From positions 1,736,001-1,800,000 of the forward strand of contig NZ_AP025032.1 of the NCBI RefSeq assembly GCF_019973775.1: a stretch of DNA of 64,000 nt. The letters run 5' to 3'. Positions within the stretch are counted from its first letter, which is position 1. Each line of letters starts with the position of its first letter. The position numbers and the translations under genes are program-made. The notes beneath the pieces are model-generated. The model had not been told where the DNA came from, did no database searches, and was given only the letters and a program-made list of their open reading frames with translations. Positions 1-8,952 of the stretch are shown here, piece by piece. The stretch comes from Aureimonas sp. SA4125 (GTDB lineage: Bacteria > Pseudomonadota > Alphaproteobacteria > Rhizobiales > Rhizobiaceae).

Positions 1-18
1 GGGGACGGAAACGTCCCC
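1..18. other. GNRA-capped hairpin at window edge
   Basis: A 7-bp perfect stem (GGGGACG / CGTCCCC) closes a GAAA tetraloop. There is no T-tract. It may be the terminator stem of a gene lying left of the window, or part of the glyA leader. Confidence 0.35.
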
Positions 19-143
19 GGCCGTTCCGTTTGCGGCCCCGCCCTGTCGCGCCGGGACGAGTGGCGAGAGGCCGGGACATGTGCTATCGGCCCATTGCATC
101 CGGCGGGCCGTTGCGCTCCCGCCCCGACATCGGAGTGACCGGA

Positions 144-1457
144 ATGTCCGCAGCCATCGAATCCACGACCGTCCTCGACGGCTTCTTCACCACCGGTATC
201 GCGACGAGCGACCCGGCGCTGTTCAAGGCCATGCGCGGCGAACTGAACCGCCAGCGCCACGAGGTCGAGCTGATCGCCTCGGAGAACATCGTCTCGCGCG
301 CCGTCTTGGAAGCGCAGGGGTCGGTTCTCACCAACAAATATGCCGAGGGCTATCCCGGCCGCCGGTATTATGGCGGCTGCGAATATGTCGACATCGCCGA
401 GGAACTGGCGATCGAGCGCGCCAAGGAAATGTTCGGCTGCGCCTACGCCAACGTCCAGCCGAACTCCGGCAGCCAGGCCAATCAGGCTGTGCTGCTCGCC
501 TTGTCGAAGCCCGGCGAGACGCTGCTCGGCATGAGCCTCGACGCCGGCGGCCATCTGACGCACGGCGCCAAGCCGAACATGTCCGGCCGCTGGTTCAACG
601 CGGTCCAGTATGGCCTCGATCTCGCGACCGGCCTCATCGACTACGATGAAGTCGAACGCCTGGCGCACGAGTCGAAGCCCGCGATCATCGTCGCCGGCGG
701 CTCGGCCTATTCCCGCCAGATCGATTTCGCCCGCTTCCGCGCCATTGCCGACGCTGTCGGCGCGATCCTCTGGGTGGACATGGCGCATTTTGCCGGCCTC
801 GTCGCCGGCGGCCAGCATCCAAGCCCGTTCCCGCACGCCCATGTCGCGACGTCGACCACGCACAAGACCCTGCGCGGCCCGCGTGGCGGCCTCGTGCTGA
901 CCAATGACGAAGCCATCGCCAAGAAGATCAATTCGGCGATCTTTCCCGGCCTGCAGGGCGGCCCGCTGATGCACGTCATCGCCGGCAAGGCGGTCGCCTT
1001 CGGCGAGGCGCTGAAGCCGGGCTTCCGCACCTACATCAAGGCCGTGACCGACAACGCGAAGGTTCTGGCCGAAACACTGGTCGACGGCGGCCTCGGCATC
1101 GTCTCCGGCGGCACCGACACGCATCTGATGCTGGTCGACCTCCGGCCGAAGAACCTCACCGGCAAGGCGTCCGAGATCGCGCTCGGCCGCGCCGGCATCA
1201 CCTGCAACAAGAACGCGGTGCCGAACGATCCGGAAAAGCCGGCGGTGACCTCCGGCATCCGCCTCGGCACCCCCGCCGCCACCACCCGTGGCTTCGGCAC
1301 CGAGGAGTTCCGCGAGGTCGGCCGGCTGATCGTCGAGGTTCTCGACGGGCTGAAGGCGGCCAATTCGGACGAGGGCAATGCGGCCGTCGAAGCCAAGGTC
1401 AAGGAAAAGATCCTGGCGATGACAGCCCGCTTCCCGATCTACGACGGTCTCGGCTAA
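144..1457 (+). CDS. glyA: Serine hydroxymethyltransferase
   Basis: Cytosolic PLP enzyme that converts serine and tetrahydrofolate to glycine and 5,10-methylene-tetrahydrofolate, supplying one-carbon units. The 437-aa length is usual for GlyA. Visible landmarks are the N-terminal ELxRQRxxxELIASEN block, the [12 protein letters not shown] block, and the PLP-lysine segment [14 protein letters not shown]. The ATG at 144 is chosen because the family motif begins about 25 residues later; an in-frame start at 30 would add a basic, non-conserved leader. The next gene, nrdR, starts 6 bp after the stop, so the two are probably co-transcribed, as is common in Hyphomicrobiales. Confidence 0.96.
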   Translation: MSAAIESTTVLDGFFTTGIATSDPALFKAMRGELNRQRHEVELIASENIVSRAVLEAQGSVLTNKYAEGYPGRRYYGGCEYVDIAEELAIERAKEMFGCAYANVQPNSGSQANQAVLLALSKPGETLLGMSLDAGGHLTHGAKPNMSGRWFNAVQYGLDLATGLIDYDEVERLAHESKPAIIVAGGSAYSRQIDFARFRAIADAVGAILWVDMAHFAGLVAGGQHPSPFPHAHVATSTTHKTLRGPRGGLVLTNDEAIAKKINSAIFPGLQGGPLMHVIAGKAVAFGEALKPGFRTYIKAVTDNAKVLAETLVDGGLGIVSGGTDTHLMLVDLRPKNLTGKASEIALGRAGITCNKNAVPNDPEKPAVTSGIRLGTPAATTRGFGTEEFREVGRLIVEVLDGLKAANSDEGNAAVEAKVKEKILAMTARFPIYDGLG

Positions 1458-1463
1458 GCCAGC

Positions 1464-2036
1464 GTGCGCTGCCCCTATTGCGGATCGCTCGACAGCCAGG
1501 TGAAGGATTCGCGCCCGGCCGAGGATGGCGGCGCGATCCGCCGTCGCCGGGTCTGTCCCGATTGCGGCGGGCGATTCACCACCTTCGAGCGCGTGCAGCT
1601 GCGCGAGCTGGTCGTGGTCAAGAAATCGGGCCGGCGCGTCGTCTTCGCCCGTGACAAACTGGCCCGCTCGGTGCAGGTCGCCCTGCGCAAGCGCGCCGTC
1701 GACCCGGACCGGATCGAGCGGATGATCTCGGGTATCGTGCGCCAGCTGGAGTCCACGGGTGAGTCCGACATCCAGTCCGACCATATCGGGCTTCTGGTGA
1801 TGGAGGCGCTGCGCGGTCTCGACGACGTCGCCTATGTCCGCTTCGCCTCGGTCTACCGCGATTTTCGCGAGGCCAAGGACTTTGCCGCCGTGATCGGAGA
1901 ACTCGCCGGCTCGGTCGCGGCGCCCGATGGCGAGGTCTCCCTGCCGCCGCTGCCCGGCGGCCACAAGCCCGAACCGGCGCGGCCCGATGCCGAGAAGCCT
2001 GATGCCGCAAAGCCTGAAACCGATGATGCCGCCTGA
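1464..2036 (+). CDS. nrdR: Transcriptional repressor NrdR
   Basis: Zinc-ribbon and ATP-cone repressor of ribonucleotide reductase genes. It begins with GTG, immediately giving the RCPYCGS ribbon half, followed by [17 protein letters not shown]. The ATP-cone occupies roughly residues 45-140 ([16 protein letters not shown] onward). At 190 aa it is longer than the usual 150-160 because of a low-complexity tail rich in Pro, Glu, Lys, Ala and Asp ([10 protein letters not shown] type). It sits 6 bp after glyA, and its end overlaps the proposed start of ribD by 11-14 bp, indicating translational coupling. Confidence 0.94.
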   Translation: MRCPYCGSLDSQVKDSRPAEDGGAIRRRRVCPDCGGRFTTFERVQLRELVVVKKSGRRVVFARDKLARSVQVALRKRAVDPDRIERMISGIVRQLESTGESDIQSDHIGLLVMEALRGLDDVAYVRFASVYRDFREAKDFAAVIGELAGSVAAPDGEVSLPPLPGGHKPEPARPDAEKPDAAKPETDDAA

Positions 2037-3258
2037 AGCGACGGATGGTCCGGCGGCACAAGCCGCGAAGGCTGCCGCCGCCCTTTCTCCTGCGGCTGCC
2101 TCTCCGGCGCAGGCCGACGGCGCCACCCGGCGTTTCGCTGGTCCCCTTCGCCCGGTCGACGATCTCGACCGCCGCTTCATGGCTGCCACGATCCGGCTGT
2201 CGGAGCGCCATGTCGGCCTCACCGGCACGAACCCCTCCGTCGGCACGCTGATCGTTCGCGACGACGGAAACGGTCCCGTCATCGTCGGACGCGGCATCAC
2301 CGCGCCGGGCGGGCGGCCCCATGCGGAGACGATCGCGCTCGCCGAGGCCGGTGACCTCGCGATCGGCGCCACGGCCTATGTCACGCTCGAGCCCTGCGCC
2401 CATCACGGTCGCACCCCGCCTTGCGCCGATGCGCTGGTGCGCGCGGGTGTCGCCCGCGTCGTGGCGGCGGCCGGCGATCCCGATCCGCGCGTCAGCGGTC
2501 GCGGCCATGCCATCCTGCGCGATGCCGGAATCGACGTCGTCCCGCACCTCCTGGCCGAGGAGGCGCGCCAGCCGATGTCCGGCTACCTCGCCCGCCTGAC
2601 GAAAAAGCGGCCCGAAGTGACCCTGAAACTCGCGCTCTCGCGCGACGGCATGATCGGGCGCCGCGGCGGCGGCCAGGTCGCGATCACCGGCGCCATCGCC
2701 AACGCGCAGACGCATCTTCTGCGCGCGCGCCATGGCGCCATCCTCGTCGGCGCCGGTACCGTTCTGGCGGATGATCCTGCGCTGACCTGCCGCTTGCCGG
2801 GCCTCGAAGATCGCTCGCCGCTGCGCATCGTCCTCGACGCCGGCCTGCGCACGAAGCTGACGGTGCAGCTGGTGCGCACGGCGCGCGAGACACCGACCGC
2901 TTTTGCCGTGCTCGGCCAGCCGCCGGCCGCCGCCGCCTTTCGCGCCGCCGGCTGCGACCTCGTTGCCTGCGAGGCCGAGCCCGGGACGGAACGGATAGCG
3001 CTGGACGAATTGCTCGACGATCTGGCGGCGCGCGGCCATTCGAACCTCCTCGTCGAGGGCGGGGCCGAGACGGCGCGGTCTTTTCTCGAGCACGGCCTCG
3101 TCGACAGGGTCGTCCTCGTCACCGGCGACATGGTGATCGGCCCGGACGGTATTGCGTCGCCGCTGACGCCGTCCGATATGCCGGCAGAGTTCCGGGCCGG
3201 CCGCCAGCTGCAGCTCGGACCCGACCTCTGGCGCGAATACGAGCGCCGAACTTTCTAG
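2023..3258 (+). CDS. ribD: Bifunctional riboflavin deaminase/reductase RibD
   Basis: Catalyses deamination of the pyrimidine intermediate from GTP and then reduction of its ribosyl side chain. The deaminase domain shows HAETIAL and [15 protein letters not shown], which carry the zinc ligands. The reductase domain starts near residue 195 with [13 protein letters not shown] and includes [17 protein letters not shown] and [12 protein letters not shown]. The start is uncertain: ATG 2023 or 2026 overlaps the nrdR stop and leaves about 45 Ala/Pro-rich residues before the domain, while ATG 2179 ([11 protein letters not shown]) would give a minimal protein. It is followed 8 bp later by ribE. Confidence 0.94.
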   Translation: MMPPEATDGPAAQAAKAAAALSPAAASPAQADGATRRFAGPLRPVDDLDRRFMAATIRLSERHVGLTGTNPSVGTLIVRDDGNGPVIVGRGITAPGGRPHAETIALAEAGDLAIGATAYVTLEPCAHHGRTPPCADALVRAGVARVVAAAGDPDPRVSGRGHAILRDAGIDVVPHLLAEEARQPMSGYLARLTKKRPEVTLKLALSRDGMIGRRGGGQVAITGAIANAQTHLLRARHGAILVGAGTVLADDPALTCRLPGLEDRSPLRIVLDAGLRTKLTVQLVRTARETPTAFAVLGQPPAAAAFRAAGCDLVACEAEPGTERIALDELLDDLAARGHSNLLVEGGAETARSFLEHGLVDRVVLVTGDMVIGPDGIASPLTPSDMPAEFRAGRQLQLGPDLWREYERRTF

Positions 3259-3266
3259 GAAGCGCC

Positions 3267-3881
3267 ATGTTTACCGGCATCGTCACCGACATCGGTCGGA
3301 TCGCCCGCGTCACGTCGCTCGACGAGGGCAAGCGGCTGCGCGTCGAGACTGCCTACGAGCCGGGCGGCATCGCCATCGGCGCCTCGATCGCCTGCAGCGG
3401 CGTCTGCCTCACCGTCACCGCCTTGCCGGACGAGGGGGGCAACGAGCGCTGGTTCGAGGTCGAGGCCTGGGAGGAGGCGCTGCGGCTGACGACAGCCGGC
3501 ACGTGGGGCGAGGGCACCCGCATCAACCTGGAACGCGCCCTGAAGCTCGGCGACGAGCTCGGCGGCCACCTCGTCTCCGGCCATGTCGACGCCATGGCCG
3601 ACATCGTTTCGCGTGTCGAGGAGGGCGAGGCGACGCGCTTCACCCTCCGCGTCGACCCCGAGCACAAGCGCTATATCGCGAAAAAGGGCTCGGTCTGCCT
3701 CGACGGCACGTCCCTGACCGTCAACGGCGTCGACGACGATCTTTTCGACGTCCTCCTCATCCGCCACTCGCTTGCCGTCACCACCTGGGGCGAGCGGCAG
3801 GCGGGCGACCGCGTCAACCTCGAGATCGACCAGATCGCCCGCTATGCCGAGCGGTTATTTTCCGCGCGCGAGACGCGCTGA
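3267..3881 (+). CDS. ribE: Riboflavin synthase alpha subunit
   Basis: Dismutates two 6,7-dimethyl-8-ribityllumazine molecules to riboflavin. The 204-aa protein has the two expected lumazine-binding barrels. The first opens with MFTGIVTDIG and contains ASIACSGVCLTV. The second contains LGGHLVSGHVD and GSVCLDGTSLTVNGV. It lies 8 bp after ribD, in the same operon. Its functional partner ribH is 2.8 kb downstream, separated by a three-gene amino-acid transporter. In many related genomes the two synthase subunit genes are closer. Confidence 0.96.
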   Translation: MFTGIVTDIGRIARVTSLDEGKRLRVETAYEPGGIAIGASIACSGVCLTVTALPDEGGNERWFEVEAWEEALRLTTAGTWGEGTRINLERALKLGDELGGHLVSGHVDAMADIVSRVEEGEATRFTLRVDPEHKRYIAKKGSVCLDGTSLTVNGVDDDLFDVLLIRHSLAVTTWGERQAGDRVNLEIDQIARYAERLFSARETR

Positions 3882-4118
3882 AACATTTGCGCCCGCGGTG
3901 GCTGTGTGGTGCGAACGCGGGTATGGCGAGGCCGGACAGGATCGGTACGAGACAGTGGGCCGGGTACTGCCGACCGTTTCTTCGAAATAGCGGACCGAGC
4001 GGAACAAACGACCCCAGTTCATCCGCCAGGCGACAATTCATGCCTTGAGATTGAGCAGCTAAATGCCGAGTTTCCGGGCAACGCGCTGCGTGCGCCTCTC
4101 GCTTCAGGAATTTCCGCC

Positions 4119-4880
4119 ATGATCCGTATCCTCGCCACCGCTTTTTCCGTCCTCGCGCTCGGCACCGCCGCCTCGGCCGGCAGCCTCGACGACGTCACGG
4201 CAGCCGGCGCCCTGCGCATCGGCACGGAGGGCACCTATGCCCCCTTCACCTTCCACGACGCGACGGGCGCGCTGGTCGGCTTCGACGTCGAGATCGGCCA
4301 GGCCGTGGCCAAGCAGCTCGGCGTGAAGGCCGAGTTCGTCGAGGGCAAGTGGGATGGCCTGATCGCCGGTCTTGCCTCGGACCGCTACGACGCCGTCATC
4401 AACCAGGTCGGCATCACCGAGGAGCGCAAGGCGCGCTTCGACTTCTCGAAGCCCTACATCGTCTCCAAGGCCGTGCTGATCGTGAAGGCGGACAATGCTG
4501 ACATCGCGAGCTTTGCCGATCTCAACGGCAAGCGCGCGGCGCAGTCGCTGACGTCGAACTACGGCAAGATCGCCGAGACGGCCGGTGCCAGCCTCGTCGG
4601 CACGGACGGATTCGATCAGTCGATCCAGCTTGTCCTGACCGGCCGCGCCGATGCGACGATCAACGACAATCTGTCCTTCCTCGATTTCAAGAAGCAGAAG
4701 CCGGACGCGCCGGTGAAGATCGTGGCGACGCAGGAGGAGGCTGCCGCCTCCGGCATCATCGTCCAGAAGGACAATCCCGAACTCGTCGCCGCGATCGACG
4801 CAGCGCTCGATGCGATCCGCGCCGACGGCACCTACAAGACGATTTCGGACAAGTATTTCGGCGCCGACGTCTCGCAGTAG
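4119..4880 (+). CDS. Polar amino-acid ABC transporter, substrate-binding protein
   Basis: Periplasmic SBP_bac_3-type binding protein of 253 aa. A signal peptide of about 20 residues ends in TAASA-G. The mature part shows the family pattern ALRIGTEGTYAPFTF and GFDVEIGQAVAKQLG, followed by WDGLIAGLASDRYDAVINQVGIT and FDFSKPYI. ATG 4119 is preceded by AGGAA about 8 bp upstream; an in-frame opening further upstream encodes non-conserved sequence. It is followed by a hairpin, then by its permease and ATPase. Specificity cannot be read from the sequence; a cystine, glutamine or cationic amino-acid type is likely. Confidence 0.88.
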   Translation: MIRILATAFSVLALGTAASAGSLDDVTAAGALRIGTEGTYAPFTFHDATGALVGFDVEIGQAVAKQLGVKAEFVEGKWDGLIAGLASDRYDAVINQVGITEERKARFDFSKPYIVSKAVLIVKADNADIASFADLNGKRAAQSLTSNYGKIAETAGASLVGTDGFDQSIQLVLTGRADATINDNLSFLDFKKQKPDAPVKIVATQEEAAASGIIVQKDNPELVAAIDAALDAIRADGTYKTISDKYFGADVSQ

Positions 4881-4886
4881 ATTTTA

Positions 4887-4917
4887 GGCAAGGGCGGCCG
4901 GTGATTGCCGCCGTGCC
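4887..4917 (+). terminator. Intercistronic hairpin after the binding-protein gene
   Basis: An imperfect stem-loop (GGCAAGGGCGGC against GCCGCCGTGCC) lies 7 bp after the SBP stop codon and has no T-run. Such hairpins often stabilise the SBP message and reduce read-through to the permease gene. Confidence 0.45.
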
Positions 4918-5033
4918 TGCGCTAGTTGTTGAGGCCCAATGATCGACTGATCGACACCGCGGCCAGGAGCATCGCGTTCCGGCCGCGGGCTTTCTCGGAA
5001 CGTCGATGACCGCTGCGACAGGAACGGACTGCC

Positions 5034-5714
5034 TTGCCCCCCGCCTTGCAACTGATGCTCGATTCGCTGCTGCCGCTGGTCCGCGCCGGAATCACCTTCA
5101 CCGTGCCGCTGGCGATCCTCTCCTTCGTCTTCGGCCTGACGCTCGGCTTCCTTACCGCGATCACCCGCCTGTTCGGGCCGAGGCCGCTGGCACTCGTCGC
5201 GCGCTTCTACGTCTGGTTCATCCGCGGCACGCCGCTGCTCGTCCAGCTCTTCGTCATCTTCTACGGCCTGCCGAGCCTCGGCATCCTGATCGATGCCTTT
5301 CCCGCCGCGCTCATCGGCTTCAGTCTCAGCGTCGGCGCCTATACCTCGGAGATCATTCGGGCCGCGCTCTCGTCGATCTCAAAGGGGCAGTGGGAGGCGG
5401 CCTATGCCATCGGCATGACGCAGCCGCAGGCGTTGCGGCGGACCATCGTGCCGCAGGCGGTGCGCGTCGCCGTGCCGCCGCTGTCGAACTCCTTCATCTC
5501 GCTCGTGAAGGACACCTCGCTCGCCGCCGCGATCACCGTGCCGGAGATGTTCCAGCAGGCCCAGCGCATCGTCGCCGTCACCTACGAGCCGCTGATCCTC
5601 TATGTCGAGGCGGCGTTCCTCTACCTCCTCCTGTCCTCCGTCCTGTCCGCGCTGCAGAGCCGTCTGGAGAAGCATTTCGGGCGCCAGGGCGGCTTTCTGG
5701 AGCAGGGCGCATGA
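5034..5714 (+). CDS. Amino-acid ABC transporter permease
   Basis: Inner-membrane permease of the HisM/GlnP type, 226 aa with about five membrane segments. Conserved features are the YVWFIRGTPLLVQLF segment near residue 60 and the EAA loop (QWEAAYAIGMTQPQALRRTIVPQA) near residues 120-145. The start is TTG at 5034, with AGGAACGGA about 10 bp upstream. The stop overlaps the ATG of the ATPase gene in an ATGA arrangement, so the two subunits are translationally coupled. Confidence 0.9.
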   Translation: MPPALQLMLDSLLPLVRAGITFTVPLAILSFVFGLTLGFLTAITRLFGPRPLALVARFYVWFIRGTPLLVQLFVIFYGLPSLGILIDAFPAALIGFSLSVGAYTSEIIRAALSSISKGQWEAAYAIGMTQPQALRRTIVPQAVRVAVPPLSNSFISLVKDTSLAAAITVPEMFQQAQRIVAVTYEPLILYVEAAFLYLLLSSVLSALQSRLEKHFGRQGGFLEQGA

Positions 5715-6493
5715 TCCGCCTTTCCGGCATCGTGAAGCGATTCGGCGACAACACCGTCCTCGATGGCGTCGATCTCGACATCGCCGAGGGTCAGGTGACC
5801 GCCCTGATCGGCCCGTCCGGCAGCGGCAAGAGCACGCTATTGCGCACTGCCAACCTGCTGGAGCTTCCCGAGGCCGGGACCCTCGAAATCGGCGATGCGC
5901 GTATCGTGTTCACCCCCGTCCGCCGCCCTGCGCAGGCGGAAATCCTCGCCATGCGCCGCAAGACGGGCATGATCTTCCAGAATTTTCAGCTCTTTCCCCA
6001 TCGCAGCGTCGCCGACAATGTGACGGAAGGGCTGGTCACCGTGTGGAAGTGGCCGACTGACAAGGCGCGGGCTCATGCCATGGACCTCCTCGACAAGGTC
6101 GGCATGGCGCACAAGGCCGATGCCTGGCCCTCGACGCTGTCGGGCGGCCAGCAGCAGCGCGTCGCCATCGCCCGCGCCATCGCCGCCTCGCCGACGCTGC
6201 TGCTCTGCGACGAGCCGACCTCGGCGCTCGACCCCGAGCTTGCCGCCGAGGTGGTCGAGGTTCTGGGCGCGCTGGCCGGGGAGGGGATGACCATGCTGAT
6301 GGCGACGCACGACCTGCGGCTGGCGGACCAGGTCGCCCATCGCGTGGCCTTTCTCGACGGCGGCAGGATCGTCGAACAGGGACCACCCGACGCGATCTTC
6401 CGCCATCCGGGCGACCCGCGCACCGCCCGCTTCGTCCGGACGCTGCTGGGGACGTCGCAGGAACTTGACCGTGATGGGCGAGCCGGAAGCTGA
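5711..6493 (+). CDS. Amino-acid ABC transporter ATP-binding protein
   Basis: Cytoplasmic ATPase subunit of 260 aa. It shows Walker [11 protein letters not shown]-loop [11 protein letters not shown], signature [14 protein letters not shown], Walker [15 protein letters not shown] and the switch histidine in MATHDL. These are the standard motifs of the polar amino-acid (GlnQ/HisP) family. It overlaps the permease stop by 4 bp. The next gene, ribH, starts 170 bp later and probably has its own promoter. Confidence 0.93.
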   Translation: MIRLSGIVKRFGDNTVLDGVDLDIAEGQVTALIGPSGSGKSTLLRTANLLELPEAGTLEIGDARIVFTPVRRPAQAEILAMRRKTGMIFQNFQLFPHRSVADNVTEGLVTVWKWPTDKARAHAMDLLDKVGMAHKADAWPSTLSGGQQQRVAIARAIAASPTLLLCDEPTSALDPELAAEVVEVLGALAGEGMTMLMATHDLRLADQVAHRVAFLDGGRIVEQGPPDAIFRHPGDPRTARFVRTLLGTSQELDRDGRAGS

Positions 6494-6663
6494 AGGGTGT
6501 CGGCCGGTCAGCGACAGCCACCGGCAATCGGGATCTCGGCACGCGGTCAGGCAACATCCTTCGACGTCTCGATATCGCTTGCGCGCGACTTGGGGTAAGG
6601 ACTGCGCTTCGGCCGCGGGCAGATGCTTCGCCCGCCGCCAGCATCGACGCCAAAGGGTCCGCC

Positions 6664-7110
6664 ATGTCCGCTCCGCATCTCCTCGTCATCGAAGCCCGCT
6701 TCTACGACCACATCGCCGACGCCCAGCTTGCCGGCGCCAAGGCGGCGCTCGAAGCGGCCGGCGCGACCTATGACGTCGTCACTGTGCCGGGTGCACTGGA
6801 AATACCGGCGGCGGTGAGCTTTGCCCTCGTCGGCGGCGAAGAGGGCGGCACGGCCTATGACGGTTTCGTCGCGCTCGGCTGCGTCATCCGCGGCGAGACC
6901 TACCACTTCGAGATCGTCGCCAACGAATCCTCGCGCGCGCTGATGGACCTGACCTTCCAGGAGGGCCTCGCCATCGGCAACGGCATCCTGACGGTCGAGA
7001 CCGAGGCCCAGGCGCTGGAGCGGGCAATGCCGGAGCGCCTGAACAAGGGCGGTGCGGCGGCCGAGGCGGCGCTGAAGATGATCGCGCTGCGCGAAAAGCT
7101 GGGAGGCTGA
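6664..7110 (+). CDS. ribH: 6,7-dimethyl-8-ribityllumazine synthase
   Basis: Condenses 5-amino-6-ribitylaminouracil with 3,4-dihydroxy-2-butanone 4-phosphate, the step before RibE. The 148-aa protein has [32 protein letters not shown] (with the catalytic histidine region) and [13 protein letters not shown]. The start ATG 6664 gives the typical short N-terminus with the ARFY motif. The stop is 1 bp before the nusB start, forming the ribH-nusB pair commonly seen in alphaproteobacteria. Confidence 0.95.
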   Translation: MSAPHLLVIEARFYDHIADAQLAGAKAALEAAGATYDVVTVPGALEIPAAVSFALVGGEEGGTAYDGFVALGCVIRGETYHFEIVANESSRALMDLTFQEGLAIGNGILTVETEAQALERAMPERLNKGGAAAEAALKMIALREKLGG

Positions 7111-7111
7111 G

Positions 7112-7597
7112 ATGTCCGACGCCGACGCAAAACCCATCAAGCCCGCCAACAAGCGGGGCGCGGCGCGTCTTGCCGCGGTGCAGGCGCTTTATCAGATGGA
7201 TGTCGGCGGCACGCCGCTCCTGGAAATCGTCGCCGAATACGAGACCTTCCGCCTCGGCCAGGAAGTCGACGGCGAGACCTATCGCGACGCCGACGCCGCC
7301 TGGTTTCGCGACGTCGTCTCGGGTGTCGTTCGGGGCCAGACCGAGATCGATCCGCTGATCCACACCTCGTTGACGCCGGACTGGCCGCTCGCCCGTCTCG
7401 ACACCACGCTCCGGGCGATCCTGCGGGCGGGCACCTATGAGGTGATGAACCGCAAGGACGTCCCGGTCGCCGTGATCGTCACCGAATATGTCGACGTTGC
7501 CAAGGCTTTCTATTCCGAGGACGAGCCGCGCCTCGTCAACGCCGTCCTCGACCGCATCGCCCGCCGGTCGCGGGGCGAAGGCCGCGGCACGAGCTGA
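7112..7597 (+). CDS. nusB: Transcription antitermination factor NusB
   Basis: RNA-binding all-helical antitermination factor that acts with NusE on rRNA leaders. The 161-aa protein has the opening [17 protein letters not shown] and the C-terminal helix block [38 protein letters not shown] site lies directly upstream of the ATG. It is directly coupled to ribH and is followed after 2 bp by the MFS gene. Confidence 0.95.
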   Translation: MSDADAKPIKPANKRGAARLAAVQALYQMDVGGTPLLEIVAEYETFRLGQEVDGETYRDADAAWFRDVVSGVVRGQTEIDPLIHTSLTPDWPLARLDTTLRAILRAGTYEVMNRKDVPVAVIVTEYVDVAKAFYSEDEPRLVNAVLDRIARRSRGEGRGTS

Positions 7598-7599
7598 TC

Positions 7600-8817
7600 A
7601 TGACGGCGCATCCTGCCGGCGAGACGCTGGCGCGGCGCAATGCGGTCGTGCTGGCTGCGGCGCAGGCGCTGGTCGGCGCGGCTGCACCCATCACCATCGC
7701 CAGCGGCGGTCTCGCCGGCTTCTGGCTGCTCGGCACCGACAAGGCTTTCGCCACGCTCCCGGTCACCGGCTTCAACATCGGCATCGCGCTCGGCGCCCTG
7801 CCGGCCGCGGCACTGATGCGGATCGTCGGACGCAAGCACGGCTTCGTCGCCGGCGCCTGCCTCACCGCCACGGGCGGCCTTGCGGCCGCGACGGCGCTCT
7901 TCCAGCAGGATTTTTGGCTCTTCGCGCTGGCACTTCTCCTGATCGGAATCGGTGGCGCCTTCGTCCAGCAGTACCGCTTCGCCGCGACCGACGGCGCGCC
8001 GAAGGCGTTTCAGGCGCGCGCCATCGCCACCGTCCTCGTCGGCGGCATCTTCGCCGCGGTGATCGGACCGCAGGCCGTGCGGTTCAGCAGCGGGCTGTTC
8101 CTGCCGACCGAATTTGCCGGCGCCTTCGTCGCCGTCACCGCCCTCAGCCTTGCCGGCGCCTTGGTGCTCCATGCCCTGCGCGACGTCGCGCCGCCTGCGG
8201 CCTCGCAGATGACCGATGGCCTTCCGGCGCGGCCGCTCGCCGACATCGTGCGCCAGCCGAAATTCCTCGTGGCGCTGGTCTGCGGCGTCGGCACCTATTC
8301 CATGATGAGCTTCGTGATGACCGGCGCGCCGCTCGCGATCGTCGGCTGCGGCTTCTCGCAGGACATCGGCGTCCTCGGCATCCAGTGGCATGTCCTCGCA
8401 ATGTTCGCCCCGAGCTTCTTCACGGGCCGAATCATCGCCCGCTTCGGCAAGGAGAAGGTCGTGGCGACGGGCCTTGTCCTCATCGGCCTCAGCGCAGCGG
8501 TGGCGCTCGAAGGCCTCGAGATCTGGAATTTCTGGCTGGCGCTCATTCTCCTCGGCCTCGGCTGGAACTTCGGCTTCATCGGCTCGACCGCGATGGTCGC
8601 CGAGACCTACCGGCTGTCGGAGCGCAACAAGACGCAAGGGATGCACGACTTCATTCTGTTCTCCTGCGTCGCGCTGTCGTCCTTCCTGTCGGGCCGCGTC
8701 CTTGTCGCCGACGGGTGGCAGACGATGAACATGATCGTCTTTCCCGTCGTCGGGGTCTGCCTCCTGGTCCTTCTCGTCGAGGGAAGGCGACCCGCGGCGC
8801 CCGCCATGCGCGGCTGA
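7600..8817 (+). CDS. Major facilitator superfamily transporter
   Basis: Integral inner-membrane protein of 405 aa with roughly twelve hydrophobic segments. The residue pattern around 60-80 (GALPAAALMRIVGRKHGF) corresponds to the MFS loop 2-3 signature. The second half contains ETYRLSERNKTQGMHDF, a stretch typical of a YbfB/YfcJ-like sub-branch common in rhizobia. The substrate is unknown. The gene starts 2 bp after nusB, so it is co-transcribed with the riboflavin and NusB genes, but no direct functional link is evident. Confidence 0.83.
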   Translation: MTAHPAGETLARRNAVVLAAAQALVGAAAPITIASGGLAGFWLLGTDKAFATLPVTGFNIGIALGALPAAALMRIVGRKHGFVAGACLTATGGLAAATALFQQDFWLFALALLLIGIGGAFVQQYRFAATDGAPKAFQARAIATVLVGGIFAAVIGPQAVRFSSGLFLPTEFAGAFVAVTALSLAGALVLHALRDVAPPAASQMTDGLPARPLADIVRQPKFLVALVCGVGTYSMMSFVMTGAPLAIVGCGFSQDIGVLGIQWHVLAMFAPSFFTGRIIARFGKEKVVATGLVLIGLSAAVALEGLEIWNFWLALILLGLGWNFGFIGSTAMVAETYRLSERNKTQGMHDFILFSCVALSSFLSGRVLVADGWQTMNMIVFPVVGVCLLVLLVEGRRPAAPAMRG

Positions 8818-8833
8818 ACCTCCGCGCGACGCC

Positions 8834-8859
8834 TTGACGCGTTGCAACCCTCCTATAAC
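8834..8859 (+). promoter_or_regulatory. Candidate hppA promoter
   Basis: TTGACG (8834-8839) and TATAAC (8854-8859) lie about 95 bp upstream of the pyrophosphatase start. The spacer is only 14 bp, which is shorter than usual, so the pairing is tentative. Confidence 0.3.
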
Positions 8860-8952
8860 CTCGCCCCGCCGGGAGGAGGGGGGAGGGATCCCCCGCCGGT
8901 AACATGTGCAGGGCAGCCGGGGATCAACCCTCGGCGAGAGCGAGGGAACAGC

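Noticed and set aside
3882..4118. Possible FMN riboswitch in the riboflavin region
   Set aside because: I could not find the conserved FMN-aptamer core (AGGG...GCGAAA...CCGAC type blocks) here or before ribH.
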